Assembly (NCBI RefSeq): GCF_900182925.1
Contig: NZ_LT900024.1
Coordinates: 1,922,001-1,986,000 of the forward strand
Direction of reading: 5' to 3'
From: Psychrobacter sp. LV10R520-6
GTDB taxonomy: Bacteria; Pseudomonadota; Gammaproteobacteria; Pseudomonadales; Moraxellaceae
DNA: 64,000 nt
This document shows positions 18,950 through 29,633 of the stretch, one piece after another. The translations under genes were made by a program, and so were the position numbers. The notes beneath the pieces were generated by a model. The model ran no database searches. It had not been told where the DNA came from and saw nothing but the letters and a program-made list of their open reading frames with translations. Each line of letters opens with the position of its first letter. Within the stretch, counting starts at the first letter, position 1.

Positions 18950-20404
18950 TTAAACCGGATACGGACGCTGTTCAGTTTGCAGCGATACCCACTGATAAGT
19001 CGTGAACTCATCAAAGGTGATATGGCGTCCGAAGCGGCCCACACCTGAAGCCTTCTCACCACCAAAGGCAATGCGTGGCTCATCATTGACACTCTGATCA
19101 TTGATATGAACCATGCCAGTCTTCCAACCAGCGGCAAACTTTTGCGCACGTGCAATATCAGCAGAGTGCACCGCGCCACTTAAGCCTGCACTGGTGTCAT
19201 TGGCCAGGCGTAGTGCATCTTCATCGCCTGTATGCGAAATCAAGGTGGCGACTGGACCAAACATTTCTGTACGAGCAGAGTACACATCATTACTGCCTTT
19301 TAAGACATACGGATAGACTACAGCGCCTTCGCGTTTGCCTTCAAGCAGCACTTCCGCACCCTCTTCGACTGCACGTTGAACCGCCTCTTCGACACGAATC
19401 GCTTCTCGCTCTTCGATTAAAGGGCCAACTAATACATCCGGTCGTGATGGATCACCAACGTTAAGCCCTTTAGTATATTTGACGAACTTCTCAGCAAACT
19501 CATCAAAAATAGACTCATGGACGATAATGCGGTTCACTGACATGCAAATTTGACCACTGTGTAGGAAACGACCGAAGACAGCAGAACGCGCAGCATAATC
19601 AACATCGGCATCTTCTAGGACGACAAACGCATTATTGCCACCAAGCTCTAAGATGGAACGTTTAATTTCTCGACCTGCCATTTCTCCTATGCGCTGTCCG
19701 ACTTCAGTAGATCCAGTAAAAGAGATGATATTGGGAATTGGATGCGTATAGAGAGCATCTCCAATCTCAGACGTCTTGGGTACAACCACTGATAGCGCAC
19801 CTGCTGGCAACCCTGCTTCTTCAAATATTTTAGCCAGTAAGATACCACCGGTAATCGGAGTAGTAGAAGCAGGTTTTAGTAATACTGTATTGCCACTGGC
19901 TAAGGCTGTTACGACTGAGCGCATAGCTAGGAACATTGGAAAGTTGAAGGGACCGATGACTGTCACTACTCCGGCAGGTTTGCGGATGATGTGATTTATT
20001 TTATTGGGAATGGCCGAGCGCGCAATAGTGGTTTCCAATAAAAATGGATATTCTGCTGCGACTTTAATCACGCCAATACAAGCATCAACCTCGACATTGG
20101 CTTTTATGATGGTAGAACCAGACTCTCTCACCAATAAATCAATGAGCTCTTCACGGCGGTTGATCATTACTTGCGCTGCTTGCTCAATAATTTGGCTCAT
20201 GGCATATGGGTTAGTCTCACGCCACTGTTGTTGCACTTTTGCCAGTGCTTCATAAGAAGCGTTAAGATCGTCTAAGCTGGCTGCTTTGAAAGTTGCAATC
20301 TTTTCTCCATTAAATGGATTGCTAGTTACGATTTCATGGCTAGACGTACCATCACGCCACTCACCATCAATATAGTTAAAATTTAGATCATTATAGTTAG
20401 ACAT
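18950..20404 (-). CDS. Benzaldehyde dehydrogenase-like NAD(P)-dependent aldehyde dehydrogenase
   Basis: A 484-residue aldehyde dehydrogenase of the benzaldehyde/vanillin dehydrogenase type, expected to oxidise an aromatic aldehyde to the acid. Visible features: the nucleotide-binding GPFNFPMFLAMRSVVTALAS and FTGSTEVGQRIG, the glutamate motif LELGGNNAFVVLED, the catalytic cysteine in HSGQICMSVNR, and the C-terminal IAFGGEKASGVGRFG. Length fits the family. The product of benzoylformate decarboxylase would be its substrate; with pobA downstream in the pathway, 4-hydroxybenzaldehyde to 4-hydroxybenzoate is the sensible reaction, an inference. It lies 260 bp downstream of dctM and may have its own promoter. 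Confidence 0.85.
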   Translation of the reverse strand: MSNYNDLNFNYIDGEWRDGTSSHEIVTSNPFNGEKIATFKAASLDDLNASYEALAKVQQQWRETNPYAMSQIIEQAAQVMINRREELIDLLVRESGSTIIKANVEVDACIGVIKVAAEYPFLLETTIARSAIPNKINHIIRKPAGVVTVIGPFNFPMFLAMRSVVTALASGNTVLLKPASTTPITGGILLAKIFEEAGLPAGALSVVVPKTSEIGDALYTHPIPNIISFTGSTEVGQRIGEMAGREIKRSILELGGNNAFVVLEDADVDYAARSAVFGRFLHSGQICMSVNRIIVHESIFDEFAEKFVKYTKGLNVGDPSRPDVLVGPLIEEREAIRVEEAVQRAVEEGAEVLLEGKREGAVVYPYVLKGSNDVYSARTEMFGPVATLISHTGDEDALRLANDTSAGLSGAVHSADIARAQKFAAGWKTGMVHINDQSVNDEPRIAFGGEKASGVGRFGRHITFDEFTTYQWVSLQTEQRPYPV

Positions 20405-20663
20405 ATAAATTCCTTTTTATTAATAATATCCTACTGAATGGCTCTAACGATATCTTAATCTTAGAGTATTTTATTTGACTGAGACTACTTAGATTTGACG
20501 TGATACCTCACTTCAATTTTAAAAATGTTACATAATTAATCCATTCAATTGACGAATATAAATATGCGCTTACTGATGTACTAGCCATGAAAAGGCCATA
20601 CTCACACCAATATAGCCATTAGAACTCACAACAACACACTAACTATTATTGTCTACACATCTA

Positions 20664-21953
20664 TTAGCTTAATAGCCCAACCGATATCACCGGGAAAGCA
20701 ACCAAAATAACCAATCGAATCAAGTCAGAGACAATGAAGGGCGCCACCCCGCGAAACATATCGGCAAGCTTAATATGCGGTGCCACCGCTTTAATCACAA
20801 AGATATTCATGCCCATTGGCGGGGTAATAAGCCCAAGTTCTACGGTTAATACCGTAATAATACCAAACCAAACGGGATCAAAGCCTAATGCTAGAATAAT
20901 TGGGTATACCACAGGAATGGTAATCACCAACATCGCTAAGGCATCCATAAACAGCCCAAGCAAAAAGTACATGATCAAGATGCAGATTAAAACGATCATT
21001 GGACTAACGTCCAAACCACCAATCCATGCTGCGAGCGTATTAGACATTCGCGATACAGAAATGAAGTAGCCAAGGGCTTCTGCGCCTAACAGCATAAAGA
21101 ATACGACCGCAGATAATGCTAAGGTCTCAATTAATGAGCGCTTTAGGCCATCCATTCTCATACCTTTAACAACAGCATAGCCCCAAGAAGCAAACGCCCC
21201 TACTGCGGCACCTTCAGTGGGGGTGAATAATCCAAAGAAAATACCAGCAATAATAACAATAAAAATAAAGCTAAAAGGGATAAGACCTGTCAAAGACACT
21301 ATTTTAGCTTTCCACGGGGTTCGCTCGCCGCGCGGCGCCAGATGTGGCTTCCAGCGCACCATGATCATAACGGTAATAGAGTACATGACTATGCCTAAAA
21401 TACCCGGTAAAAACCCAGCAATAAACATATCGCCAACTGATTGTTGGGTCAAGATAGCATAGACAAGAAGCGCGATACTCGGTGGAATCATGATCCCTAA
21501 GGTACCACCTGCGGCTAAAGCCCCACAGGCAAAACCCGGCTGGTAACCATGTTTTTCCATTTGTGGCAATGCCACTCGCGCCATAGTAGAAGCAGTCGCT
21601 AACGAGGATCCTGAAATAGAAGCAAAGATACCTGATGAGCCAATGCCAGCAATACCAAGGCTGCCTCTAACACCACCAAAAATAGTACGGGTAGAATCGA
21701 ATAGTTTGGTCGCCATACCAGAATGAGTAGCAAAAACCCCCATTAATATAAACAAAGGAATGGCACTAAAATCATACTTTGCTAAGACATCTACCGGAAT
21801 ATCTTTTAGCATTTGTACAGCGCCACTAGGCGAGGTTACTGCCCCAAAGCCCACTAACCCTACCCCTAACATCGCCAAAGCAACAGGTACCCTGCCGACG
21901 ACTAATAAAATCATGCATACTAAACCGATAGCACCAATAATTTCTGAACTCAT
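20664..21953 (-). CDS. dctM: TRAP transporter large permease, DctM subunit
   Basis: A 429-residue, very hydrophobic integral membrane protein with about 12 predicted segments, the catalytic permease of a TRAP transporter (sodium- or proton-coupled uptake). Family motifs include GVFATHSGMATKLFDS, GSSLATASTMARVALPQM, GGTLGIMIPPSIALLVYA and the C-terminal GLITPPMGMNIFVIKAV. Its start overlaps the dctQ stop by 4 bp, so the two are translationally coupled. No intact binding-protein gene is adjacent; partners are presumably encoded at 17268-18332 and 31427-32491. Confidence 0.93.
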   Translation of the reverse strand: MSSEIIGAIGLVCMILLVVGRVPVALAMLGVGLVGFGAVTSPSGAVQMLKDIPVDVLAKYDFSAIPLFILMGVFATHSGMATKLFDSTRTIFGGVRGSLGIAGIGSSGIFASISGSSLATASTMARVALPQMEKHGYQPGFACGALAAGGTLGIMIPPSIALLVYAILTQQSVGDMFIAGFLPGILGIVMYSITVMIMVRWKPHLAPRGERTPWKAKIVSLTGLIPFSFIFIVIIAGIFFGLFTPTEGAAVGAFASWGYAVVKGMRMDGLKRSLIETLALSAVVFFMLLGAEALGYFISVSRMSNTLAAWIGGLDVSPMIVLICILIMYFLLGLFMDALAMLVITIPVVYPIILALGFDPVWFGIITVLTVELGLITPPMGMNIFVIKAVAPHIKLADMFRGVAPFIVSDLIRLVILVAFPVISVGLLS

Positions 21954-22477
21954 GCGCCGGTCTCCTCGGCGTCAAAGAACTCGCCCGTTTTGAAAATATT
22001 AATGGATTCGATAAGGGCGCGAATAGCGAGCAAGGCACTTAAGAACGAACTTAGGGCATAAATGGGCATCATTGAGATTCTAAGATCTTGAGTCACTTTA
22101 CCGAAATGAACGGCATCGACTGCACTCTCATATAGGCCCCATGTGAACACGATACCTATTAAGAAAAACCCCATCATAAAGGTACCCATCATGTAGCCTT
22201 TAATAGACTGCGGCATCTTTTGGGTAAAAACGTCTACTATAATCTGGGAACGTTCCACAAAGGCGGCAAATGCAGCCAGTAGCGCAAAAAGCATGAAATA
22301 AGAGACAATCTCCACGCCTCCTTTAATAGTGAACCCAAGCTCACCACCAGTGAGCTTGAATAAATAACGAGTGGCAACATCTGCAATAGTGGCGACAACA
22401 ATGATGATTAAGCTGACACCACCAATGAACTGACATAATCTTGAAATAAAATTACTGACTTTGACTAAAAATACCAT
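21950..22477 (-). CDS. dctQ: TRAP transporter small permease, DctQ subunit
   Basis: A 175-residue membrane protein with four predicted segments, e.g. FIGGVSLIIIVVATIADVAT and GYMMGTFMMGFFLIGIVFTW, matching the DctQ family in size and pattern. It is required for assembly with DctM. A good ribosome-binding site (TAGGAG) precedes the ATG at 22477. The start lies inside a short remnant ORF (22465-22581) that looks like the leftover 5' end of a dctP gene. It belongs to the transcription unit downstream of pcaJ. Confidence 0.88.
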   Translation of the reverse strand: MVFLVKVSNFISRLCQFIGGVSLIIIVVATIADVATRYLFKLTGGELGFTIKGGVEIVSYFMLFALLAAFAAFVERSQIIVDVFTQKMPQSIKGYMMGTFMMGFFLIGIVFTWGLYESAVDAVHFGKVTQDLRISMMPIYALSSFLSALLAIRALIESINIFKTGEFFDAEETGA

Positions 22478-22581
22478 GTGACAACTCCTACCTTATCAAA
22501 AGCTGATGAAATGCTATTGAAGCAGCTAGATATGGTAAGCAGAGCAGCTTGCACTGCTCCAAAAGATAGATTTCTTTTCAT
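22465..22581 (-). pseudogene. Possible 5' remnant of a dctP binding-protein gene
   Basis: A 38-codon frame starting MKRNLSFGAVQAALLTISSC, i.e. a signal peptide with a lipobox-like cysteine, which then runs out of frame into dctQ. Its upstream leader (TAACCATCAAGAAAGGATT) closely matches the leader of both intact binding-protein genes. The simplest reading is that dctP once preceded dctQ and was deleted internally, but it could be translated as a short peptide. Confidence 0.55.
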
Positions 22582-22637
22582 CTTAGAATCCTTTCTTGAT
22601 GGTTAGAGATTTTACTGCTTTTAGGTCGTGTTCTAAA

Positions 22638-23285
22638 TCATTGTTGTATTAGCTTAGCACCCGTATTGGCTTGTAACTCATCAAAAGTTAAACCAGCGAC
22701 CCTCTTACGAACCACCAATCCCTGATCGGTAACATCAATCACCGCTAAATCAGTATAGATTCGATCAACACATCTTTCACCAGTGATAGGTAAATTGAGT
22801 GTCTCAACAATTTTAGGCGCACCATTCTTGCTGACATGGTCCATCATTACGTAAACTTCCTTAGCACCAACGGCTAGATCCATTGCGCCACCCACTGCTG
22901 GAATGTCTTGTGGTCGACCTAAAAACCAGTTAGCAATATCTCCGTTTTCAGCAACTTCAAAGGCACCAAGGACACATAAATCAATATGGCCACCGCGAAT
23001 CATAGTGAAAGAATCGCCATGGTGAAAGTAACTACCGCCTTTAAGCAAAGTAATGTACTGTTTACCAGCATTAGTTAAATCGCCGTCCTCTTCACCTTCG
23101 GCAGGTTCAGGTCCCATCCCTAAAACACCATTTTCACTGTGTAAAAAAATGTCTTTATCTTCAGGCAAGAAGCCAGCGACCTTCGTTGGCTGACCAATAC
23201 CTAAATTAACATACATGCCTTCTTCAATATCTTGAGCGACCCACTTGGCAATCTCATCAACTGACCAGGGTGTATAATTATTCAT
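22638..23285 (-). CDS. pcaJ: 3-oxoadipate CoA-transferase subunit B
   Basis: Beta subunit of succinyl-CoA:3-oxoadipate CoA-transferase, activating beta-ketoadipate to its CoA thioester. The SENG motif with the catalytic glutamate is in FLHSENGVLGMGPEP, and GGHIDLCVLGAFEV and GAMDLAVGAKEV are typical of the family. I start at MNNYTPW (23285), where ATG overlaps the pcaI stop as TAATG after GGGAG; the longer frame to 23306 lies within pcaI. 215 residues fits the family. Confidence 0.95.
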   Translation of the reverse strand: MNNYTPWSVDEIAKWVAQDIEEGMYVNLGIGQPTKVAGFLPEDKDIFLHSENGVLGMGPEPAEGEEDGDLTNAGKQYITLLKGGSYFHHGDSFTMIRGGHIDLCVLGAFEVAENGDIANWFLGRPQDIPAVGGAMDLAVGAKEVYVMMDHVSKNGAPKIVETLNLPITGERCVDRIYTDLAVIDVTDQGLVVRKRVAGLTFDELQANTGAKLIQQ

Positions 23286-23956
23286 TATGTCTTTGCTCCC
23301 ATACACACGACTTCATGGACGAAAATACCCGGCGTAACAATATGCTCAGGATCTAAAGTGCCTAACGCGACCACTTCGCTGACTTGGGCAATCGTGTGCT
23401 TCGATGCTGTGGCCATAATGGGCCCAAAGTTGCGTGCAGCTTTACGATAAGTTAAGTTACCCCAGCGATCACCCTTAAATGCTTTAATGAGGGCAAAATC
23501 ACCTTTAATCGGATATTCCAATACATAATTCACACCATCAATGGTGCGTGTTTCCTTACCCTCAGCAAGCAGAGTCCCATACGCGGTCGGCGTATAAATG
23601 GCGCCAAGACCACTCCCACCCGCTTCAAGTCGTGCCGTCAAAGACCCTTGCGGCACCACTTCAAGTTCAATCTTTCCAGCTCGGTATAAATCATCAAAGA
23701 TATGCGAATCATGTTGGCGGGGGAAAGAACAAATAATTTTACGCACACACCCTGCTTTTAATAACAAAGCCAGTCCCGTATCACCATTACCCGCATTATT
23801 ACTAACAATCGTTAGATCCTTAGCATTATGCTCGATTAGCGCGTCGATCAATTCTGCTGGTTGACCTGCCAATCCAAAACCGCCTATCAAGATGGTCGCC
23901 CCATCATGGATATTACTCACGGCTTTGGCGGCAGACTCTGTCACTTTATTTAACAT
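23285..23956 (-). CDS. pcaI: 3-oxoadipate CoA-transferase subunit A
   Basis: Alpha subunit of the 3-oxoadipate CoA-transferase (223 residues). It carries the glycine-rich GATILIGGFGLAGQPAELID near the N-terminus, the CoA-transferase I pattern, and GKIELEVVPQGSLTARLEAG. It works as a heteromer with PcaJ, encoded immediately downstream with a one-base overlap. It lies 167 bp downstream of pobA in the same direction. Confidence 0.95.
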   Translation of the reverse strand: MLNKVTESAAKAVSNIHDGATILIGGFGLAGQPAELIDALIEHNAKDLTIVSNNAGNGDTGLALLLKAGCVRKIICSFPRQHDSHIFDDLYRAGKIELEVVPQGSLTARLEAGGSGLGAIYTPTAYGTLLAEGKETRTIDGVNYVLEYPIKGDFALIKAFKGDRWGNLTYRKAARNFGPIMATASKHTIAQVSEVVALGTLDPEHIVTPGIFVHEVVCMGAKT

Positions 23957-24123
23957 TGAATCATCCTATATAAACAGGGGTACACCTCCTCATACGCCCG
24001 ATTAAGATAACTGGCCATAATGAATTATGGCATTTAATATATCGAGCGGATAAGTAGGAGATACCCAGTAATTGCCATGCTTAGACTGGCTAGATCTAAG
24101 TTGACTAATCTAACTCATTTAGA

Positions 24124-25335
<1,212 letters not shown>

Positions 25336-25387
25336 TTAAATGTGATTGCTAATTAAGTGTGTTCACTGCTTATGAAACGCTTTGATA

Positions 25388-26011
25388 TTAAAAGTCAAAA
25401 AAGACAGTTTCGCTATCACCTTGTAGGCATATATCAAAACGATAACGAGGTTTACCCTCACCTTCTTCTTTGACTGCTATCAAGGTCTTACGACGTTCTG
25501 GCGACGGAACACCAGTTAAGATTGGGCAGTTTTTATTGCTTTCTTGCTCGTCATTAAAGTATGCTCTGGTTTGAAGATGCAGATTAATACCACGGGCAAA
25601 AACAGCGATATTGACGTGAGGCGCCATTGTCTTACCATCAAAGTCGACTTGACCTGGTTTGACGGTATTAAAATGGAACTCACCATCTAAAGCACAGGCG
25701 CTACGACCAAAACTACGAAATGGTTTTTTATTGTCAAAATCAGTCAGATAATCACCTTGACTGTCCGCTTGCCAGATTTCAATTAGGGCATCACGCACCA
25801 AATCACCATTGCCGTCATAGACGTAACCTACCAATTCAATATGCTCACCTTCAGCATCATCACTGGCCAAATCTTGCCATATCTCGTCTGCACGCGCCTC
25901 AAAACCAGCAATTTCTAACGCTAAGCCGATATGAACAAAAGGGCCTGACGTTTGTGAGGCTGTTTCACGCAATAAACCGGTTTCATCTTGTAATTTGTAT
26001 TGGCTATACAT
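25388..26011 (-). CDS. pcaG: Protocatechuate 3,4-dioxygenase alpha subunit
   Basis: A 207-residue alpha subunit of the intradiol ring-cleavage dioxygenase giving 3-carboxy-cis,cis-muconate. It contains the intradiol pattern ELVGYVYDGNGDLVRDALIE and, further on, PHVNIAVFARGINLHLQTR. The alpha subunit lacks the iron ligands, which are in PcaH. The gene begins 3 bp after pcaH ends, the usual pcaHG arrangement, implying coupled translation. Confidence 0.95.
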   Translation of the reverse strand: MYSQYKLQDETGLLRETASQTSGPFVHIGLALEIAGFEARADEIWQDLASDDAEGEHIELVGYVYDGNGDLVRDALIEIWQADSQGDYLTDFDNKKPFRSFGRSACALDGEFHFNTVKPGQVDFDGKTMAPHVNIAVFARGINLHLQTRAYFNDEQESNKNCPILTGVPSPERRKTLIAVKEEGEGKPRYRFDICLQGDSETVFFDF

Positions 26012-26014
26012 GTC

Positions 26015-26743
26015 TTACTCCTCAAAATAGGTTTGTAATGCGCCGCGAACGACAATATCAAAACGATACGCCAAGTAATCCATAGGTTTACTCATAGACA
26101 TATCGAAACGTGCAATCATCGTTTCAACAGCTTCAGGATCTTTTAATACTTGCACGATTGGACACTGTGGAATCAAAGGATCCCCTTCAAAATACAGTTG
26201 CGTGATCAAGCGTGTTGAGATTGAGGCTCCCATGACTGACACGTGAATATGAGCAGGACGCCAAGTATTGACCCCATTTGGCCATGGATATGGACCCGGG
26301 CGCACCGTGCGGAAACGATAGCGACCATCCGCATCGGTAATACAACGACCTACACCACCAAAATTAGGATCAAGGGGCGCAAGATAGCTGTCTTTTTTAT
26401 GCCGATAACGACCACCAGCATTAGCTTGCCACATCTCAATTAGGGTATTAGGTACGGGTTTACCGAATTGGTCAATCACCCGACCATGTATAATAATGCG
26501 CTCACCAATGGGCAAGCCTGCTTGATCACCTTCTGCGCGTAAATTCATCAATAAATCATTGTCGTATTGACCGATTTCTAAACCGTTAAAAACAGGGCCA
26601 CTGCGCTCTGACGGACTGGCATTTTGGATACTGACCAAGGCTTGATTTGGCGAACGGGCTACTGAGGTTTTATAACCTGGCGTATATTGTGCCGGTTGCC
26701 ATGCCCGATCACGAGCAAGGAAATAAGGGTAGTTATGACTCAT
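26015..26743 (-). CDS. pcaH: Protocatechuate 3,4-dioxygenase beta subunit
   Basis: Iron-binding beta subunit, 242 residues from [15 protein letters not shown]. The start at 26743 follows GGAG by 9 bp; the longer frame begins at 26758. Intradiol features are clear: [34 protein letters not shown] with a candidate tyrosine ligand, and [12 protein letters not shown] with the histidine ligands. With PcaG it cleaves protocatechuate between the hydroxyls. It follows the pcaD-pcaC fusion gene by 64 bp. Confidence 0.96.
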   Translation of the reverse strand: MSHNYPYFLARDRAWQPAQYTPGYKTSVARSPNQALVSIQNASPSERSGPVFNGLEIGQYDNDLLMNLRAEGDQAGLPIGERIIIHGRVIDQFGKPVPNTLIEMWQANAGGRYRHKKDSYLAPLDPNFGGVGRCITDADGRYRFRTVRPGPYPWPNGVNTWRPAHIHVSVMGASISTRLITQLYFEGDPLIPQCPIVQVLKDPEAVETMIARFDMSMSKPMDYLAYRFDIVVRGALQTYFEE

Positions 26744-26806
26744 TATGGTTATCTCCATTTTTATAAAGCGAACTTTATTTATAGAATATTTTTAATGTAT
26801 ACACTA

Positions 26807-27979
26807 TTAAGAAATTGATTCACCCCAACCATTATCCTTGGCTAAAGAAAATGCATGATTGGCTGCTGGTACGCCAGCATAAATGGCCACATGAATCAGT
26901 ACCTGACGCAGCTGTGCTTCACTAATGCCCAAGCGGTGCGCGGTGCGCAAATGTAGTCCTAACTCACCATCACGTCCAAGCGCAGCTAATATAGCAGTGG
27001 TCACCATACTGCGTTGTTGTACAGTTAAACTGCTATCTCCCCACAACTCTCCCCAAGCACTGCGCGTGATAAATTGTTGGAATGGGTTGTCTAATGTGGT
27101 GGCATTTTTAGTCGCTTGTTCGACATGCGCTTCACCAAGAATACGCTTGCGTTGCACTAGCCCTTGCTCGTAGGTAATGCCTGTTTCACCGACAGTCGCG
27201 CGCGCAGCATTGGTTTGAATATAATCGGTTAATTGACTTGGCATTTCAATCGATGGCACGTGACCTGAACCTTCAAATACGGTTAACTGTGCATCAGGAA
27301 AAGCAGCTTGCAAGCCTTCTAAAGCTGCTAGTGGCGTAGACACATCTTCTGAACCGGCCAGTAAAGCAATACTATCGGCATAATCTGCTAATTTTTCACT
27401 ATTATCGACTTGTGCTAAGGCTTCGCAGAGTTTGGCATAGCTTTCATTATCACTGCGTGCTAATTGTATTTTCCAGCCTTGTAACACTTCAGGATACTGC
27501 TTGACATAGTCTGGCGAAAACCAACGCGGCACAATCATTTCAGCCATTTCAGCTAAGCCCAAACGACGCACATTCTCAGCGCGCTCTGCCCATGCTTCCT
27601 TAGTACCGATTACAGCACCAGTGTTGGTGAGGCAAACTTGCTGTAAACGTTGCGGCGCTATCTGACACAAGCTCTGGCCAATGACGCCACCGATTGACGT
27701 ACCGATAAAATTAAAGCTTTGAATCTCTAAAGTATCTGCCAAATGAAGGACATCACGGGCGAGTATTTCTGCTGATACCCCTTGTTGTGCTACTCCGCTG
27801 CTACCGTGTCCCGGTAAGTCCCAGCGAATACAACGATAATGTCCGTGTAATTGATCACATACCTCATCCCAAACATCACGACTCATCCCTAATGGATGCG
27901 CCATGAATAGAGCTGGCAAATAGGTCTCGCCGCTATCTTGATACGCCATAAAATGGGCGTCTGTTGCTAAAAATGTCAT
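26807..27979 (-). CDS. pcaL: Fused 3-oxoadipate enol-lactonase / 4-carboxymuconolactone decarboxylase
   Basis: A 390-residue two-domain enzyme. The first about 255 residues are an alpha/beta-hydrolase (PcaD) with HPLGMSRDVWDEVCDQLHG, the nucleophile motif GTSIGG and the terminal GSGHVPSIEMP. After a linker, the last about 120 residues are a carboxymuconolactone decarboxylase (PcaC) with GLHLRTAHRLGISEAQLRQV and HVAIYAGVPAANHAF. Fused PcaDC (PcaL) is best known from actinobacteria, while Acinetobacter and Pseudomonas encode the two separately. I start at MTFLATDAHF (27979), 2 bp after pcaF, rather than at 28036 inside pcaF. Both steps are consecutive in the pathway. Confidence 0.93.
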   Translation of the reverse strand: MTFLATDAHFMAYQDSGETYLPALFMAHPLGMSRDVWDEVCDQLHGHYRCIRWDLPGHGSSGVAQQGVSAEILARDVLHLADTLEIQSFNFIGTSIGGVIGQSLCQIAPQRLQQVCLTNTGAVIGTKEAWAERAENVRRLGLAEMAEMIVPRWFSPDYVKQYPEVLQGWKIQLARSDNESYAKLCEALAQVDNSEKLADYADSIALLAGSEDVSTPLAALEGLQAAFPDAQLTVFEGSGHVPSIEMPSQLTDYIQTNAARATVGETGITYEQGLVQRKRILGEAHVEQATKNATTLDNPFQQFITRSAWGELWGDSSLTVQQRSMVTTAILAALGRDGELGLHLRTAHRLGISEAQLRQVLIHVAIYAGVPAANHAFSLAKDNGWGESIS

Positions 27980-27981
27980 TG

Positions 27982-29190
27982 TTATTCTCCTACTCGTGAA
28001 ACTATCAAGGCAATTCCCTGCCCAACGCCGATACACATGGTACAGAGCGCCCGATCTTTTTTAGTGCGTTGTAATTCATGAATGGCAGAAATCAAGATAC
28101 GTGTCCCAGAGGCGCCAAGCGGGTGACCTAACGCAATAGCGCCACCTTTAGGGTTAATGCGTGGATCACGATCCTCTAGCCCCAACTCTCGTGAACAAGC
28201 CAATGCTTGTGCCGCAAAGGCTTCATTGAGTTCAATAATGTCAATGTCATCTAAATGGAGGTTGAGACGCTTTAATAATTTCTGAGTTGCGGGTACCGGA
28301 CCAATACCCATAATCGTTGGTAGCACTCCAGCAGTGGCCATGCCTTCGATTTTTGCCATAGGCGTTAAACCATACTTCTTTACGGCTGCGGCACTGGCAA
28401 TTAACATGGCTGCAGCGCCATCATTTATGCCAGAAGCATTACCAGCGGTCACACTACCGTTTTCATATAAGGGGCGTAGTTTTGCTAAGGCCGCCATATC
28501 CGCTTCTGGACGTGGATGTTCGTCTTTATCAACGATAAGCGGTTCTTTTTTACGCCTTTCAATGCTAATGGGCGTAATCTCAGCGGCTAAGCGACCGTCA
28601 TTTTGTGCTTGTGCAGCTTTTTGTTGCGACCATAACGCAAAAGTATCTTGATCTTCGCGAGAGATATTGAATTTTTCTGCTAGATTTTCCGCTGTGCGTG
28701 GCATCGCTTCTGTGCCATACATTGCATCCAATTTTTTATTGATAAAACGCCAGCCCATAGTAGTGTCTTGCAATGTTTGACGGCGATCATAAGCCTTTTC
28801 TGCCTTACTTATGACAAATGGAGCACGGGTCATTGATTCAACGCCACCAGCCAGTGCTAATTCCATTTCGCCACTAACAATGGCACGAAAAGCAGTTCCT
28901 ACTGAATCCAAACCAGAACCACACAAACGATTAATAGTCGTTGCCGGCACTTTTTCTGTTAAACCAGATAACAAGCTACTCATGCGTGCCACATTACGAT
29001 TGTCTTCACCACTTTGGTTCGCGCATCCCATGAAAACGTCTTCAATCGCATTGTGATCAAAGTCAGGCGCATCGTCCAGTACGGCTTTGATGACTTGTGC
29101 AAGCAAATCGTCAGGACGAATATCGGCTAGAGAGCCACCATAGCGGCCTACTGCTGATCGTTTTGGATGACAAATATAGACTGCTGTCAT
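27982..29190 (-). CDS. pcaF: 3-oxoadipyl-CoA thiolase
   Basis: A 402-residue thiolase cleaving 3-oxoadipyl-CoA to succinyl-CoA and acetyl-CoA, the last step of the pathway. The active-site cysteine is in INRLCGSGLDSVG, the histidine in GGAIALGHPLGASGTRI, and the second cysteine in CTMCIGVGQG. The N-terminal KRSAVGRYGGSLADIRPDDL is typical of PcaF. It is the first gene of the pcaF-pcaL-pcaHG-pobA-pcaIJ operon and sits about 90 bp downstream of promoter/operator copy 2. A degenerate copy of its 5' end lies at 32545-32670. Confidence 0.95.
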   Translation of the reverse strand: MTAVYICHPKRSAVGRYGGSLADIRPDDLLAQVIKAVLDDAPDFDHNAIEDVFMGCANQSGEDNRNVARMSSLLSGLTEKVPATTINRLCGSGLDSVGTAFRAIVSGEMELALAGGVESMTRAPFVISKAEKAYDRRQTLQDTTMGWRFINKKLDAMYGTEAMPRTAENLAEKFNISREDQDTFALWSQQKAAQAQNDGRLAAEITPISIERRKKEPLIVDKDEHPRPEADMAALAKLRPLYENGSVTAGNASGINDGAAAMLIASAAAVKKYGLTPMAKIEGMATAGVLPTIMGIGPVPATQKLLKRLNLHLDDIDIIELNEAFAAQALACSRELGLEDRDPRINPKGGAIALGHPLGASGTRILISAIHELQRTKKDRALCTMCIGVGQGIALIVSRVGE

Positions 29191-29280
29191 GTTTCTCTCC
29201 TAGTGGCTCTATTAGCATGGTTTAGTTTGATTGGTATCGCTTAACTGGCGTCACTTAATTTGTTCTTCATTAGAATTATT

Positions 29281-29325
29281 GTTCGTATAGTGAATTAAAT
29301 TATACCTTTTCCATTCCTCTGTCAA
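29281..29325 (-). promoter_or_regulatory. Promoter and IclR-type operator, copy 2 (pca operon)
   Basis: Minus strand: TTGACA (29325-29320), 15 bp, TATAAT (29304-29299), then the palindrome ATTCACTATACGAAC (29295-29281), one base off the perfect form in copy 1. It lies about 90 bp upstream of pcaF, so the whole pca operon should be driven from here under the IclR-family regulator encoded at 34175-34963. Confidence 0.8.
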
Positions 29326-29633
29326 CCTAATTGTTCCTTTTTATTACCTAAGACTGGTTTGGTACCGATTTGAAATATAGTAACTATTCTAAAATATAGT
29401 AAAAAACTTTATTACTACTACAAGGCAAATGAGTGCCGATAGTACAACAGGTACAGCAAGCGAGTCTAACACCGTAGCAGTTTTACATTTCGCTGACTAT
29501 AGAACTGGCACCCATAGCCTGTAGTATTTTTGCGATAAAAAAAACCCAAGTCTGGGTCTTTTTTCACTACATTAACGTCACCACGTCAAAAAATAAGCGT
29601 GCTTACTTTAAAAATATACGCCCTTCTTCTGCC
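29326..29633. other. Non-coding gap between pca promoter and aldolase gene
   Basis: About 300 bp between the pca promoter and the end of the class II aldolase-like gene. It includes the sequence upstream of the -35 box, with a second TTGTTC half-site-like element near 29331, and the terminator at 29537-29564. I see no gene. Confidence 0.6.
29537..29564. terminator. Bidirectional rho-independent terminator
   Basis: A short stem ACCCA/TGGGT flanked by an A run and a T run, giving U tracts on both strands. It lies 70 bp beyond the end of the minus-strand aldolase-like gene (29634). Confidence 0.75.
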
